Origin: JBBATK01 sp039810585
GTDB taxonomy: Bacteria; Bacteroidota; Ignavibacteria; Kapaibacteriales; NICIL-2
Direction: 5' to 3'
Length of the DNA stretch: 64,000 bases
Assembly (NCBI GenBank): GCA_039810585.1
Contig: JBDHXF010000016.1
Coordinates: forward strand, 4,616-68,615
How positions within the stretch are numbered: position 1 is the stretch's first letter; every line of letters begins with the position of its first letter. The translations under genes were made by a program, and so were the position numbers. The notes under the pieces were generated by a model. It saw only the letters and a program-made list of their open reading frames with translations. It was not told the DNA's origin and did no database searches. Shown in pieces: positions 35,652 through 45,021 of this stretch.

Positions 35652-36193
35652 ATCATCCCCTCTCGTTTAAAAATCGTCGCAGACCGATTTCGATGTGGGT
35701 AATATAAAACAACCCGTCCAATACCTTAAATCGGATACAGATTATTAATTAAGCGCAAAAAAAAAGCGTAGCACAAGGCTACGCTTTTTGAGATACCATC
35801 CATGTATACTCGTCTGCCGGGGAAGCGGGATGAGTGAACGTCCATGTGCAACATTGTCACATGTATAGCGCTTGCACAGGTCGGTTGCCGACCATGCCGA
35901 AAAAACGCATCACCAACCCAATTGAGATATTCATCCTGGAAGAGCTCGCCGCGTGTGTTCCCCGTGCAGCGATCCGGGCGCAAAGTAGCTGCATCGCGTT
36001 TCCTGCACAACTGTTTTTTAGGCGTAGGTCATCTGGCTCTCAAAATGACCGATTTCCGAGCTCAAGACCTGCCTCAATGTCAGCACTTCTCAGACGAAAT
36101 CGCCGTAGGCTGAACAAAAGTTCAAGGCTTGTGTAACCTCCTCAGCGCTATTTGGCTCATACCCTTCAAGTTCCACATTGTTGTTTTGCCGAT
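35652..36193. other. intergenic region with one hairpin
   Basis: Five hundred bases between divergent genes. Apart from the bidirectional hairpin at 35761-35789 there are only short frames without recognisable content. It must contain the promoters of both neighbours, but no consensus was clear. Confidence 0.5.
35757..35789. terminator. bidirectional terminator-like hairpin
   Basis: Stem GCGTAGC / GCTACGC with loop ACAAG, flanked by a long A-run on the left and TTTTT on the right. It lies 110 bases upstream of the M1 gene start, where no gene ends, so it may cap an unseen transcript or act as an attenuator. Confidence 0.6.
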
Positions 36194-37840
36194 ATGTCCT
36201 CCATTTTCACCACTATCGTCCGACTCGCTACCCTGAGCATCCTCGCGATCTCTGTTCTTCCGGCTCAAAGTCAGAATTCTACCACGAGCAAAGCCCTCAG
36301 CACCTCATCACTTCCTGTGCGGAATCTGAGCATTTTCAAGAATGGGAGTTGCTTTATCACCAAAGAAGGTACCGTTCCGGTCAGCAACAGCGAAGTCCGC
36401 TTGAATGTCCCCTCTGCCATTAATGCCACGTATTGGCTTACCACCGTCGGCGATAAACTCATTCGTTCCGTGCGCTACAGCGATGAGAAGATGAAAGTGA
36501 ATCATGAAGTTGTTAGCATGCTCGATTTAATCGAAGCGAACATCGGCAAGACCATGAGCTTCGAACTGCATCATGAGTCGCATTCAACCACCATCGCCGT
36601 TCAGCCTCAAACAATCAGCGGAAAAATTGTCGGCATCAATCACAATCTCAACAGCTTTAAGCTGGAAACCTCAAATGGTGTGCGCTTGTTTGGCGTCGAT
36701 GCAATCGCGCCGAATAGCTCCATCATTCAGGATATCGTCGACCAAAAAATGGTGGATAGCCTTGCACATCTGGCCGTTATCAGCACGCTGAAACCGGTCG
36801 ATCAACTGACCCTTCGCGAAATTTCCCTGCAACGCAACATGCAGTGGATTCCGTCATACGCTGTGCACATCACGAACGACAAAGAACTCCGCATCGAGAT
36901 GAAAGCCCTCATCGAAAACTTCAGCGGCGAAGATATCACGAACGCCGATGCCGAGGTAGTTGTTGGTGTGCCGCAATTGTATTATTCCTTTCTCAACGAT
37001 CCGAGCACTACGTCGTACTATACTCAGCTCCAACCCTATTCCCCGTACAACTCCGGTCTTGCATCCGCTGGCCTTTCCAACATGTCTATCCGAGGTGGTA
37101 GAGCTGCATCAACAATGACGATGGATCAGAATGAAGCGGCGCAGTTTAAAAGCACCTTTGGAGATCAGCCGATGTTTGGAGCGGAGACGGAGCAAGCACA
37201 CGACAACTTTGTCTATAAGCTTGGGACGATTTCCATTGCCAATAGTACCAAGGTCAGTTTTCCGGTGTTTGCTACTACGTTGAAGTACAAGAACGAGATG
37301 GAGTGCGACATCAGCGACGTACTGAACTATGAGAACTCTCGCAGCTCCTATACAACACCCACCGATGCGGAGGTGTACCACTCGATCGAAGTGGAGAACA
37401 AGAGCGCCTATCCTCTTACGACGGGTGGATTGATGGTGGAAGATGAGAACGGACATTTCCTCTCGCAAGACGAATTAAAGTACACCCCAAAAGGCGGTAC
37501 AGCGAAAATCCGACTTGCTAAATCACTCAGTGTAGCGGTTAAACACAACGAAGAAGAACTCTCGCGTAGCGATAATGTGAAGAAGATTGGTCGCCAGAGC
37601 TACGGTCGAGCATCCATCCGTGGCACCATCAATGTGGTGAATTATGATACCAAAGCGCAGACCATCGTCGTCCGCAAAGTGGTGAACGGCAGTATTACGA
37701 AATCTGACGACGCTACCGTGCATCGCAATGTGCGCGTGAGCAGTACGAATCCGGAATCCAAATGCGAGTGGACTGTGGTGCTAAACCCGGGACAAAGTCG
37801 CGAGTTGAATTATGAGTACGACTGCGTGTACCGTCAGTAA
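36194..37840 (+). CDS. DUF4139-like exported protein
   Basis: A 548-residue protein with a clear signal peptide (IVRLATLSILAISVLPAQSQ) from the ATG at 36194. The N-terminal part resembles DUF4140, with IFKNGSCFITKEG. The C-terminal part has the DUF4139 pattern: QWIPSYAVHI, a row of strands with IENFSGEDITNADAEVVVGVPQ, and a late YHSIEVENKSAYPLTTGG. This family forms secreted beta-sandwich proteins of unknown function, sometimes linked to mucin-like or surface substrates. There is no T9SS tail, so a periplasmic place is likely. It is a single gene. Confidence 0.78.
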   Translation: MSSIFTTIVRLATLSILAISVLPAQSQNSTTSKALSTSSLPVRNLSIFKNGSCFITKEGTVPVSNSEVRLNVPSAINATYWLTTVGDKLIRSVRYSDEKMKVNHEVVSMLDLIEANIGKTMSFELHHESHSTTIAVQPQTISGKIVGINHNLNSFKLETSNGVRLFGVDAIAPNSSIIQDIVDQKMVDSLAHLAVISTLKPVDQLTLREISLQRNMQWIPSYAVHITNDKELRIEMKALIENFSGEDITNADAEVVVGVPQLYYSFLNDPSTTSYYTQLQPYSPYNSGLASAGLSNMSIRGGRAASTMTMDQNEAAQFKSTFGDQPMFGAETEQAHDNFVYKLGTISIANSTKVSFPVFATTLKYKNEMECDISDVLNYENSRSSYTTPTDAEVYHSIEVENKSAYPLTTGGLMVEDENGHFLSQDELKYTPKGGTAKIRLAKSLSVAVKHNEEELSRSDNVKKIGRQSYGRASIRGTINVVNYDTKAQTIVVRKVVNGSITKSDDATVHRNVRVSSTNPESKCEWTVVLNPGQSRELNYEYDCVYRQ

Positions 37841-37870
37841 GTGTGCGTTACAATTCGAGCGTGTAGTTCA

Positions 37871-37966
37871 GCGCGACGCTCTGTCACTCCATCCGGCTGA
37901 CGGCGATTCGTCCCAGATCGCCGTCAGTAGCCCGACACAGCTTTCGGATGCCACAGAGCGTCGCGC
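37871..37966. repeat. nested inverted repeat
   Basis: Outer arms GCGCGACGCTCTGT (37871-37884) and ACAGAGCGTCGCGC (37953-37966) pair perfectly. Inside them CTGACGGCGA (37897-37906) pairs with TCGCCGTCAG (37918-37927). No T-run follows, so it is not a standard terminator. Confidence 0.8.
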
Positions 37967-38052
37967 GTATGTTTCGTAAGTCTCAGCTTCGCATATCGCG
38001 CCGGATCCGGCGTGTAGTCTCCATTTCCTGATTATTATTCGCAGCAGCTTCG

Positions 38053-38121
38053 CTGTGCTCTTCGTGAGTGTTTTGCTGTGCTCTTCGTGAGTATTTTACT
38101 GTGCTCTTCGTGAGTAATTTG
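38053..38121 (+). repeat. three 23-bp direct repeats (iteron-like)
   Basis: CTGTGCTCTTCGTGAGT is repeated at 38053, 38076 and 38099, each followed by a 6-base AT-rich spacer. Two DNA turns apart, they would place a bound protein on one face of the helix just before the gene at 38150. Confidence 0.82.
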
Positions 38122-38149
38122 CTGTCCGCTTTCACATGAGGACAGTTCC

Positions 38150-41100
38150 ATGACATCACATCGCTCTTTGCCCCTGCTCGCCCTTGTTCTCGGTCTTTGC
38201 CTCATTGGTCTCGGGCATCACGCACAGGCACAATACCTCTCACCCCTCGTCACACCCAAAGCAAGCAACGATGCGCCCTCGTGGACGAGCTACCTCTACG
38301 CTAAACCGCTGAACATGTATGCGTTGGATAGTGCCTATGATGCCTACTATCGCAGTCATCCGAAAAGCAAATCTGTTTGGGTGCGATACTACAAGCGACT
38401 GCGACGATTGATGTCACCCTTCGTGCAAGCGGACGGCACCGTGCAGCAACTCCTGCCCTCCGAAATGCTGGCAAAAGCTGCGAAGCAGCGCACGAATCAT
38501 ATATCCTCTGCCGTCCAGTGGCAGCCTATTGGTCCCTTTCAAACCTTGGACGCCTATACTGCCGGAAAGCAAAAACCAATGCTTCCGTGGCAGAGCAACG
38601 TCTATGCCTTCGATATTTCCGCCGGCAATCCCAATGTGTTGTATGCGGTGGGGGAGACGGGTGGATTTTTTAAGAGTACGAACAAGGGCAAAGCCTGGAC
38701 GCAACTCGATCCCGGCATTTATTCCAATTCGGAAGCCGTGGCTATTGATCCAACAAACGAGAACATCGTGTACGTGGGTGTGTCGGGAGGTGTAGTGAAG
38801 ACCACTGATGGCGGCGCAACATGGACGTCAGTCTGGAATCTGAATAACCTCTACGTCTTCGATCTTGAAGTCCACACGACCCAACCTCGCAACGTCTATG
38901 CGGCAACAAGTCTTGGCTTCTACCGCAGTTCCGACAACGGAGCTCATTGGGTGCAAGAAATCGATCGCTCGTGTTGTGACATGGAAACGCAAACCAACAA
39001 CCACAATGTAATTTTTACCTTGCGCGAGAACGCGGCTCAAACTGCCTATGAGTTTTGGAAGTCGACCGATGGAGGACAGAACTTCAGCATCCGCTCTGAT
39101 GGCTGGCTCTCGACCAGCGGATCAAGCGGAGGCGGACGACTCACCGTCAGCCCGGCTGACCCTAATCGCGTGTATGCTGTGCTGCTGGGTGACTCCGCAA
39201 AACCGTACATTCTGCGATCGGATGACGCCGGCGAGCATTGGCGCATTAGCGCTGTAGGGAAGAGCGACAGTCTGGCAATGAACAATGGTCAGGGCTATTA
39301 CGACCTCAGCATCGCCGCTTCACACGTCGATGCCAATCTGCTGATGATCGGCACCCAGACGGCGTATCGATCCACCGACGGTGGTCAGACCTTCCACACT
39401 GCAATTGGCGGATACACGGGCACGTTTGCTATTCATCCCGACATCCAGGAAATGAAGTGCATGGGTTCGGATTGCTATATCGCAACGGACGGAGGCTTCA
39501 ACTATTCCAACGATCTCTTTGGTTCCAATTGGGAATCACGTACGATTGGTATTAATGGTTCCGACTTCTGGGGTTTCGATGCCGGGTGGAATGAAGACGT
39601 GTTGGTAGGCGGACGCTACCACAACGGAAATACAGCGTGGGCCGAGGGCTACGGCACAAAGTACATGCGCCTTGGCGGCGGCGAAGCAGCGACAGGATAC
39701 GTCAATCCTATTATGGCGCGGCATACCTATTTCTCCGACATCGGCGGATACGACTTGCCGGCAAGCGACAGCGGCACGCCGAGTAATTTCAGCGCCGGGA
39801 TGTTTCCCAATGAGTCGTACTACCACATGGAGTTCAGCGAAATGCGCTGGGATCCGCGATGCTATGGAACGGTGTGGATAGGGAAGGACAACGCCTTGTA
39901 TCGGAGCACGAATAATGGTCGCAGCTACGACAAGATGTGGGAGTCCACCGACGACGGTGCCGTGCTGCAGCACATCGAAATCTCGCGTCGCAACCCAGCC
40001 GTGATGTACGTGTCGCAACGTTCGAATACTCTATACGACGGCAAGATCTGGCGAAGCAGCGACGAAGGGAAAACGTGGACGGCGCTGCCGCCCTTTCCCG
40101 GAACAACGGGCGGACAACGTCGGGTGATGAAGATCAGTCTCAGCTCATCCGATCCCAATACCCTCTTTGTCGCTCTGCTCAACGGAGATGCCACGCACAA
40201 GGTATTTAAGACCACGAACGGGGGAGAGAATTGGACAAACCTTACGACTGCGTCAATGACCGACTACGGTATCACCGATATCATGGCGCAGTATGGCACA
40301 AAGGATGGAGTGTATCTAGCCTCGTATTTTGGTCACGTGTACTATCGCAACGCTCAGATGGACGACTGGGTGCAGTACGGAGACGGATTGCCCTACGCGT
40401 TGTTTAGTCGCGACATCAAGCCCTTCTACCGAGACAACAAACTTCGCGTCGGCACCTCGATGGGCATCTGGGAAGCACCGCTCTACGAACATTCGCAGCC
40501 GCAAGCAATGCCCACAGTGGACAAACGCACGACCGCCTGCGAACGCGATACCTTCTACTTCGACGATTACTCGGTGCTCGAACGCGCCAATGCCCAGTGG
40601 CAGTGGTCATTCCCCGGCGCCGCTTGGGTGAGCGATTCCACAGCTCGCAATCCAAAGGTGCTGTATGCCCATCCCGGCAGCTACGCCGTCACCTTGCGCG
40701 TTCGCAACGATTACGGCTCGGATTCGATGACCATCGCGAACATGGTGCAGGTGCAAACCTCGGTCTGTAACGTAGACACCGTTGCCGGTCGTGCCTTGGA
40801 CCTGGGAGCAACAAACGATCTGGCAAGTATCTCTGCCATTCCCTCACTCAGCTCTGCTCTCGGCTTCACCGTCAGTTGCTGGATAAAGCTAGATACCATC
40901 CAACGCTCGTTTTCGCAGATCCTCTCAAATTGGCCGAGTGACGTTGGTTTCTCGCTGGGCTTTGCCTTTGAAGGCTATCGACCCAATACCAACCTGACCT
41001 TTTACTGGAAAAACGTTCCCTATCAGCTCACATCGCCTTTCGACTTGCCGCTTCACGAGTGGGTGCACATTGCCTGCACGGTCGATACATCGTCCGTTAC

Positions 41101-42154
41101 TCTCTACGTCAACGGCGTGCCCTGGCGCTACACCAATGCCAGTGCCGACTTCAAGCATTACAACCTCGGAGCAACGCCCTGGGAAATAGGCGGAGGATTA
41201 CCGGGACAAGGTGGAAATTTCCAAGGACAAATCGACGAGCTGACAATGTACCGTCGCACCTTGGACTCCAATGAAATCCGTTCTCGCATGCATCGCCTGC
41301 GCGTGCCGGAGATTACACCGGATTCCATTGCGTTCCCGGAACCGGTTGCCTACTTCCAATTCAACGAGCAAGATCCGAGTCGCTTCTACAGTCGCTACGG
41401 CACTGCTACCGCAGACAATGCCGGTGGCACCTCTGTGGTCTCAACTGCACCCATCGGCGTCGGGTGGTGTGAATGGCACGAGCTGAACACAGGCTCAACC
41501 ACCTTTTCGCTCGGCTCAGAATTATCTCGCAGTCAAGGCGATAAGCGTTTGGTGTATCTCACTCGTCTCAGCGGCAACCCCGACTCCGTGCTCGGCACCT
41601 GGAAACACCGCTCACCACTGTTATGGATTGTGCATGCCTATCCTGCAGGTTTGCCACTGAGTCTGGATAGTCTGGCTTTAGGCTGGGTCGGCGACCTCAG
41701 TGCTGCGGACGCCGCGCAGCCCTCGCTCTTTAAGCTCTACAAACGTCCAGTGAATGAGTATCGAAATAACTGGTATCTGCAATCGCAGGGACAGTCGGCT
41801 GATAGTGCAACGCAGCACGTTTGGTTTAGAGCGGATAGTTCGGCGGAGGGACAATACATTCTCGTCAGCGATGGCAACTCCCCGCTTGGTGTTGACGATC
41901 AAAGTCCAAGCTCTCAAGACAACGCATTTAGTCTGCAACCCCAACCGGCCCGCGATGAACTCATCGTGCAATGGTTCAACCACGGCAGCGCCGAGCTGCG
42001 CATTCTTGATCTGAGTGGCCGCGAATACAAGCGACTGCGTATCGATCAGGCACGTCGTGTTATCGACATTTCTGCCCTTGCCTCAGGTCTGTACACGGTG
42101 GAACTTCAGGACGACCACGGAGTGCACCGAAAGAGCATGATCATTGCCAGATAG
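38150..42154 (+). CDS. giant secreted BNR-repeat, PKD and LamG protein with T9SS sorting domain
   Basis: A 1334-residue protein with a signal peptide (PLLALVLGLCLIGLGHHAQAQ). Residues about 130-780 form sortilin-like propellers with at least eight BNR/Asp boxes (for example STNKGKAWTQ, TTDGGATWTS, SSDNGAHWVQ, STDGGQNF, TTNGGENWTN). A PKD-like domain follows (WSFPGAAW..GSYAVTLRVRNDYG), then a LamG/concanavalin-like domain (about 880-1045) with HEWVHIACTVD and LYVNGV. The last 80 residues are a T9SS sorting domain (SLQPQPARDELIV to SMIIAR). It is expected at the cell surface. BNR propellers occur in glycan hydrolases, but no catalytic set could be assigned. Preceded by iteron-like repeats that may regulate it. 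Confidence 0.87.
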   Translation: MTSHRSLPLLALVLGLCLIGLGHHAQAQYLSPLVTPKASNDAPSWTSYLYAKPLNMYALDSAYDAYYRSHPKSKSVWVRYYKRLRRLMSPFVQADGTVQQLLPSEMLAKAAKQRTNHISSAVQWQPIGPFQTLDAYTAGKQKPMLPWQSNVYAFDISAGNPNVLYAVGETGGFFKSTNKGKAWTQLDPGIYSNSEAVAIDPTNENIVYVGVSGGVVKTTDGGATWTSVWNLNNLYVFDLEVHTTQPRNVYAATSLGFYRSSDNGAHWVQEIDRSCCDMETQTNNHNVIFTLRENAAQTAYEFWKSTDGGQNFSIRSDGWLSTSGSSGGGRLTVSPADPNRVYAVLLGDSAKPYILRSDDAGEHWRISAVGKSDSLAMNNGQGYYDLSIAASHVDANLLMIGTQTAYRSTDGGQTFHTAIGGYTGTFAIHPDIQEMKCMGSDCYIATDGGFNYSNDLFGSNWESRTIGINGSDFWGFDAGWNEDVLVGGRYHNGNTAWAEGYGTKYMRLGGGEAATGYVNPIMARHTYFSDIGGYDLPASDSGTPSNFSAGMFPNESYYHMEFSEMRWDPRCYGTVWIGKDNALYRSTNNGRSYDKMWESTDDGAVLQHIEISRRNPAVMYVSQRSNTLYDGKIWRSSDEGKTWTALPPFPGTTGGQRRVMKISLSSSDPNTLFVALLNGDATHKVFKTTNGGENWTNLTTASMTDYGITDIMAQYGTKDGVYLASYFGHVYYRNAQMDDWVQYGDGLPYALFSRDIKPFYRDNKLRVGTSMGIWEAPLYEHSQPQAMPTVDKRTTACERDTFYFDDYSVLERANAQWQWSFPGAAWVSDSTARNPKVLYAHPGSYAVTLRVRNDYGSDSMTIANMVQVQTSVCNVDTVAGRALDLGATNDLASISAIPSLSSALGFTVSCWIKLDTIQRSFSQILSNWPSDVGFSLGFAFEGYRPNTNLTFYWKNVPYQLTSPFDLPLHEWVHIACTVDTSSVTLYVNGVPWRYTNASADFKHYNLGATPWEIGGGLPGQGGNFQGQIDELTMYRRTLDSNEIRSRMHRLRVPEITPDSIAFPEPVAYFQFNEQDPSRFYSRYGTATADNAGGTSVVSTAPIGVGWCEWHELNTGSTTFSLGSELSRSQGDKRLVYLTRLSGNPDSVLGTWKHRSPLLWIVHAYPAGLPLSLDSLALGWVGDLSAADAAQPSLFKLYKRPVNEYRNNWYLQSQGQSADSATQHVWFRADSSAEGQYILVSDGNSPLGVDDQSPSSQDNAFSLQPQPARDELIVQWFNHGSAELRILDLSGREYKRLRIDQARRVIDISALASGLYTVELQDDHGVHRKSMIIAR

Positions 42155-42173
42155 TCGTTTCGGCAAGCGGAGG

Positions 42174-42617
42174 CTATAGCTGCAGCATCGTGCAGAGATC
42201 GTCGTACAGGATATCATTATTCACGAGTCGCTTCGCGACTTCCACGTCAAGAGTGCAACTCGCTCCAAAGGCTAAAGTATGTCGATGCCGTGCAATGAGC
42301 GCATACACGCGATCGCGAAGTGTGCGAGGAATCAGCGCGAAAACAGTGGCCACGGAATATGGCCATCCCAAACAGCGAGCGATGCACAACGCTGCTTCAG
42401 ACGAATGACGTAACGCGCCATCCTTCACACACATCAAGGCATCAATGCGCGGGTCGACATGAAAACGACACCTCAGCTCCGCAGCCGCCGGCGCTTCGAG
42501 CGACAGGAACCGAAAGACCTCCCGCGTATCCCGCGCAGCCATAAAGCGCACCCACCGAGAACAAAAGGCGCAGTTGCCGTCGAAGAGGATGAGGATGGGA
42601 GTGCTGTGGTGCGACAT
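42174..42617 (-). CDS. DCC family thiol-disulfide oxidoreductase-like protein
   Basis: A 147-residue protein of the DCC (DUF393) family. The eponymous motif is in LILFDGNCAFCSRWVRF, a CxxC next to a DG turn, followed by LSLEAPAAAEL and a helical C-terminus. The family is proposed to be thioredoxin-like, but its substrates are unknown. ATG at 42617 is chosen, since the longer frame adds only a hydrophobic stretch in front. It lies 20 bases tail-to-tail from the BNR/LamG gene. Confidence 0.85.
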   Translation of the reverse strand: MSHHSTPILILFDGNCAFCSRWVRFMAARDTREVFRFLSLEAPAAAELRCRFHVDPRIDALMCVKDGALRHSSEAALCIARCLGWPYSVATVFALIPRTLRDRVYALIARHRHTLAFGASCTLDVEVAKRLVNNDILYDDLCTMLQL

Positions 42618-42831
42618 AGATGACGAAACTTCAAACAGTCGCGAAATATAGCAAGCAAGGTTTAGCAAGACATCTTGGATGTCTGGCTTGCTGTCGATAC
42701 ATTCAACGGGTGTCGAGGTCCTCGTGAGACAATTCGCAGAAATAGCCTAGTCGTACGCTCAGCGACGCACTATGTCTCTAAGGAGGCATGTATGGTTAGC
42801 GAGTGACAATTGATACACTATCAATCGTATA

Positions 42832-43359
42832 TCAGTCGAGTTGCGTCACGTTCTGAGAAAATGTGCTTTCTAATTCAAGGGGAGGATGGCTATTATTCGT
42901 TGCTCGTCTTCCATCGCTCCTTTCGGCAGCGACGGCGAGCATGGTGGGAACGCTTACTGCTCCGCTGAGCAGATCGGTAGTTTGGAACATCTTCACGAGT
43001 CGCTGACGTTCTTTGTTCCAGGCTTTATGAAGGGCGCAAGGACGACGGTGATTACAGGCCGATAAGCGAAGAATGCAATCCGTTTCAAAACGGTCCACGC
43101 CGTCGAGCGCGGATATGATATCCCACACGTTGATCTCTTGTGGTTCCTTTGCCAAGGCCACACCACCATTCGTGCTTCGCACCGATTTTGTTAATCCTCG
43201 ATCGCCAAGACGCTGAAGGATCTTCTTCAAGAAATGGAAGGGGATATCCAAGTCCCTTGCAATGCGATGAACAGGAATGTATCGCTGAGACTGACCTTCG
43301 CGTGCAAGGTATAAACATGCCTGGATGGCGTATGTGCAGCTGTGTGATAACATAGACAT
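42832..43359 (-). CDS. Rrf2-family transcriptional regulator with Fe-S type cysteines
   Basis: A 175-residue Rrf2/IscR-like repressor. The N-terminal winged helix has CTYAIQACLYLARE, IPVHRIARDLDIPFHFLKKIL, and the wing LTKSVRSTNGGVALAK. Three cysteines in the loop before the C-terminal helix (Cys95-x6-Cys102-x5-Cys108) could hold a 2Fe-2S or 4Fe-4S cluster, as in IscR and NsrR, so it may sense iron-sulphur status, nitric oxide or redox state. An extended polar tail follows. Two related dyads lie 40-80 bases upstream of its start and may be its operators. No obvious regulon member is adjacent. Confidence 0.88.
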   Translation of the reverse strand: MSMLSHSCTYAIQACLYLAREGQSQRYIPVHRIARDLDIPFHFLKKILQRLGDRGLTKSVRSTNGGVALAKEPQEINVWDIISALDGVDRFETDCILRLSACNHRRPCALHKAWNKERQRLVKMFQTTDLLSGAVSVPTMLAVAAERSDGRRATNNSHPPLELESTFSQNVTQLD

Positions 43360-43950
43360 TCGATTTCAGGAGCTAAATATCTTGATGGGAATATAGCATT
43401 GTTAACAAATCTGGCAAGCAACAATTGATTTTTGTCAACAATACGCAAATATTTTTTCATGAAAACGCCGTTTTTTCCGTCAATGCGCGGCATCGTGGTT
43501 TTGGGATGGCGCGACGAAGGACTTTAACATTCATCAACACAGTGGAAGAGTACATGTATCATAAGCTCTGTTTCTATCTCGTAGCATCGTCGGGAGGCCA
43601 CAATCAGTGCGTAGGTCAGCGGAGATAGTTTCGAGTGGCGCAAATGTGCGATAAGCGATGGAGATGACTCCATGAACGCCGGTTGTTTGGCAGTGGAAGT
43701 GCCCAAAAAAGATCTTTTCAAATCAACGTCATGGTATCTCAGCTCGAGCACGATCCCATGACGTGTAGGCGTGCATTCCCGAATGGTAACCTGCACCTAA
43801 CATCGGGGTAATGATGGAGCACGAATTTGACCTTCGCGAAATGTTCGACGCAGTTACAGCTCTCACCAGTACCAACGTGACTTGAAGAGTCGCTACGAAA
43901 GCACCTGGCTGCCATCGCAAAGACATTGAGTTGACACCACAGAGGAATCC
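43360..43950. other. long intergenic region before the sugar operon
   Basis: About 590 bases. It contains the two TTGT.AACAA dyads near the Rrf2 gene. A 90-codon antisense frame (43524-43796, GTG start) and a 24-codon sense frame at 43812 have no recognisable content. The sugar operon promoter must lie here. Confidence 0.5.
43399..43441. promoter_or_regulatory. paired dyads, possible Rrf2 operator
   Basis: TTGTTAACAA (43399-43408) and TTGTCAACAA (43432-43441), 33 bases apart, lie upstream of the Rrf2 gene in an AT-rich stretch. Spacing of three helical turns fits autoregulation. Confidence 0.4.
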
Positions 43951-45021
43951 ATGCTGAAGAAACGGATTTTGTTCATTTGCGGATCGTTGAACCAAACCAC
44001 CATGCTGCACAAGATTGCCTCATGCTTGCCTGAAGCTGAGTCAGTCTTCAGTCCCTACTACAGCGATGGTGCCCTGCGGTGGTTGGGTCAACAGGGTTAC
44101 TTGGATTGGACTATTCTTGGCGGAGCATTCCGTCAAGCCACCGAGGATTTCCTGAGGGAACAAAATGCTGAAATTGATTACGAGGGTCGTCGCTATCACT
44201 ATGATTTGGTCGTCACTTGTCAGGACCTCATTGTTCCCCGCAATGTCCGACACCGTCGACTGGTTCTGGTTCAAGAAGGAATGACCGATCCCGAAACACT
44301 GCTCTTCCACCTGGTGAAGTGGCTGAAGATTCCCCGTTACCTTGCCAGTACTGCCGCCACCGGTTTGAGTGATGCCTACACTGTCTTCTGTGTCGCCTCC
44401 GAAGGATATCGCGATGCTTTTATCCGCAAGGGTGTACGACCGGAGAAGATTGTCGTGACAGGCATTCCGAACTTCGATAACTGCAGACAGTATCTCAGTA
44501 ATAGCTTTCCGCATGCGCATTATGTGTTGTGTGCAACGTCGGATTCGCGTGAGACCTTTAAATACGAAAACCGTAAAAAGTTCATTCTGGATGCCGTAAC
44601 GATTGCCGGTGAGCGTGAACTCATCTTCAAACTGCATCCTAATGAAGATCACGAACGAGCCATCAGGGAAATTCAGCAGTGGGCACCACATGCCCGCGTG
44701 TTCACGCGCGGAAATGCCCACGAGATGGTTGCCAACGCCGACGAGCTGATCACCCGCTTTTCCACCTTAGTGTACACCGGTCTGGCACTTGGTAAGAAGG
44801 TGCACTCAGAGTTCCCGATCGACGAGTTGAAACGCCTGTTGCCAATTCAGAATGGTGGGTCCAGTGCGCACAACATCGCCGAACAGTGTCGTCGACTTCT
44901 GCACTGTGCTGAGCCACACTCGACGTGGAAGGGGCGAAGCACCTCACGAATAATGAACTCTCTGAGAACAGGAGCGACGTCAGAAGCGAGCGTTGTTTCC
45001 GGAACGAGGAGCGTACACTGA
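43951..45021 (+). CDS. GT-B-like glycosyltransferase or glycerophosphotransferase of the sugar operon
   Basis: A 356-residue cytoplasmic protein of probable GT-B fold. The N-terminal half has a Rossmann start (KKRILFICGS) and LVVTCQDLIVP. The C-terminal half has VASEGYRDAFIRKGV, IVVTGIPNFDN, FKLHPNEDHE and ELITRFSTLVYTGLALGK, a pattern shared with CDP-glycerol glycerophosphotransferases, SpsB-like proteins and UDP-sugar epimerase-like transferases. It is first in the operon. Its stop codon overlaps the next start (TGATG at 45019), so translation is coupled. The donor is most likely the CMP-activated sugar made by the following genes, which is an inference. Confidence 0.68.
   Translation: MLKKRILFICGSLNQTTMLHKIASCLPEAESVFSPYYSDGALRWLGQQGYLDWTILGGAFRQATEDFLREQNAEIDYEGRRYHYDLVVTCQDLIVPRNVRHRRLVLVQEGMTDPETLLFHLVKWLKIPRYLASTAATGLSDAYTVFCVASEGYRDAFIRKGVRPEKIVVTGIPNFDNCRQYLSNSFPHAHYVLCATSDSRETFKYENRKKFILDAVTIAGERELIFKLHPNEDHERAIREIQQWAPHARVFTRGNAHEMVANADELITRFSTLVYTGLALGKKVHSEFPIDELKRLLPIQNGGSSAHNIAEQCRRLLHCAEPHSTWKGRSTSRIMNSLRTGATSEASVVSGTRSVH

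Larger units (their letters stand above)
37841..38149. other. structured intergenic region before the BNR/LamG gene
   Basis: No coding frame. It contains a 96-nt nested inverted repeat (37871-37966), a 14-bp perfect palindrome CGCCGGATCCGGCG at 37999-38012 and three 23-bp direct repeats (38053-38121), ending 28 bases before the next ATG. Confidence 0.75.

Noticed and set aside
43524..43796. 90-codon GTG frame on the minus strand
   Set aside because: No recognisable fold, biased composition or neighbour link. It is mentioned under the intergenic entry only.
43812..43886. 24-codon sense frame before the sugar operon
   Set aside because: Could be a leader peptide, but there is no attenuator structure after it.
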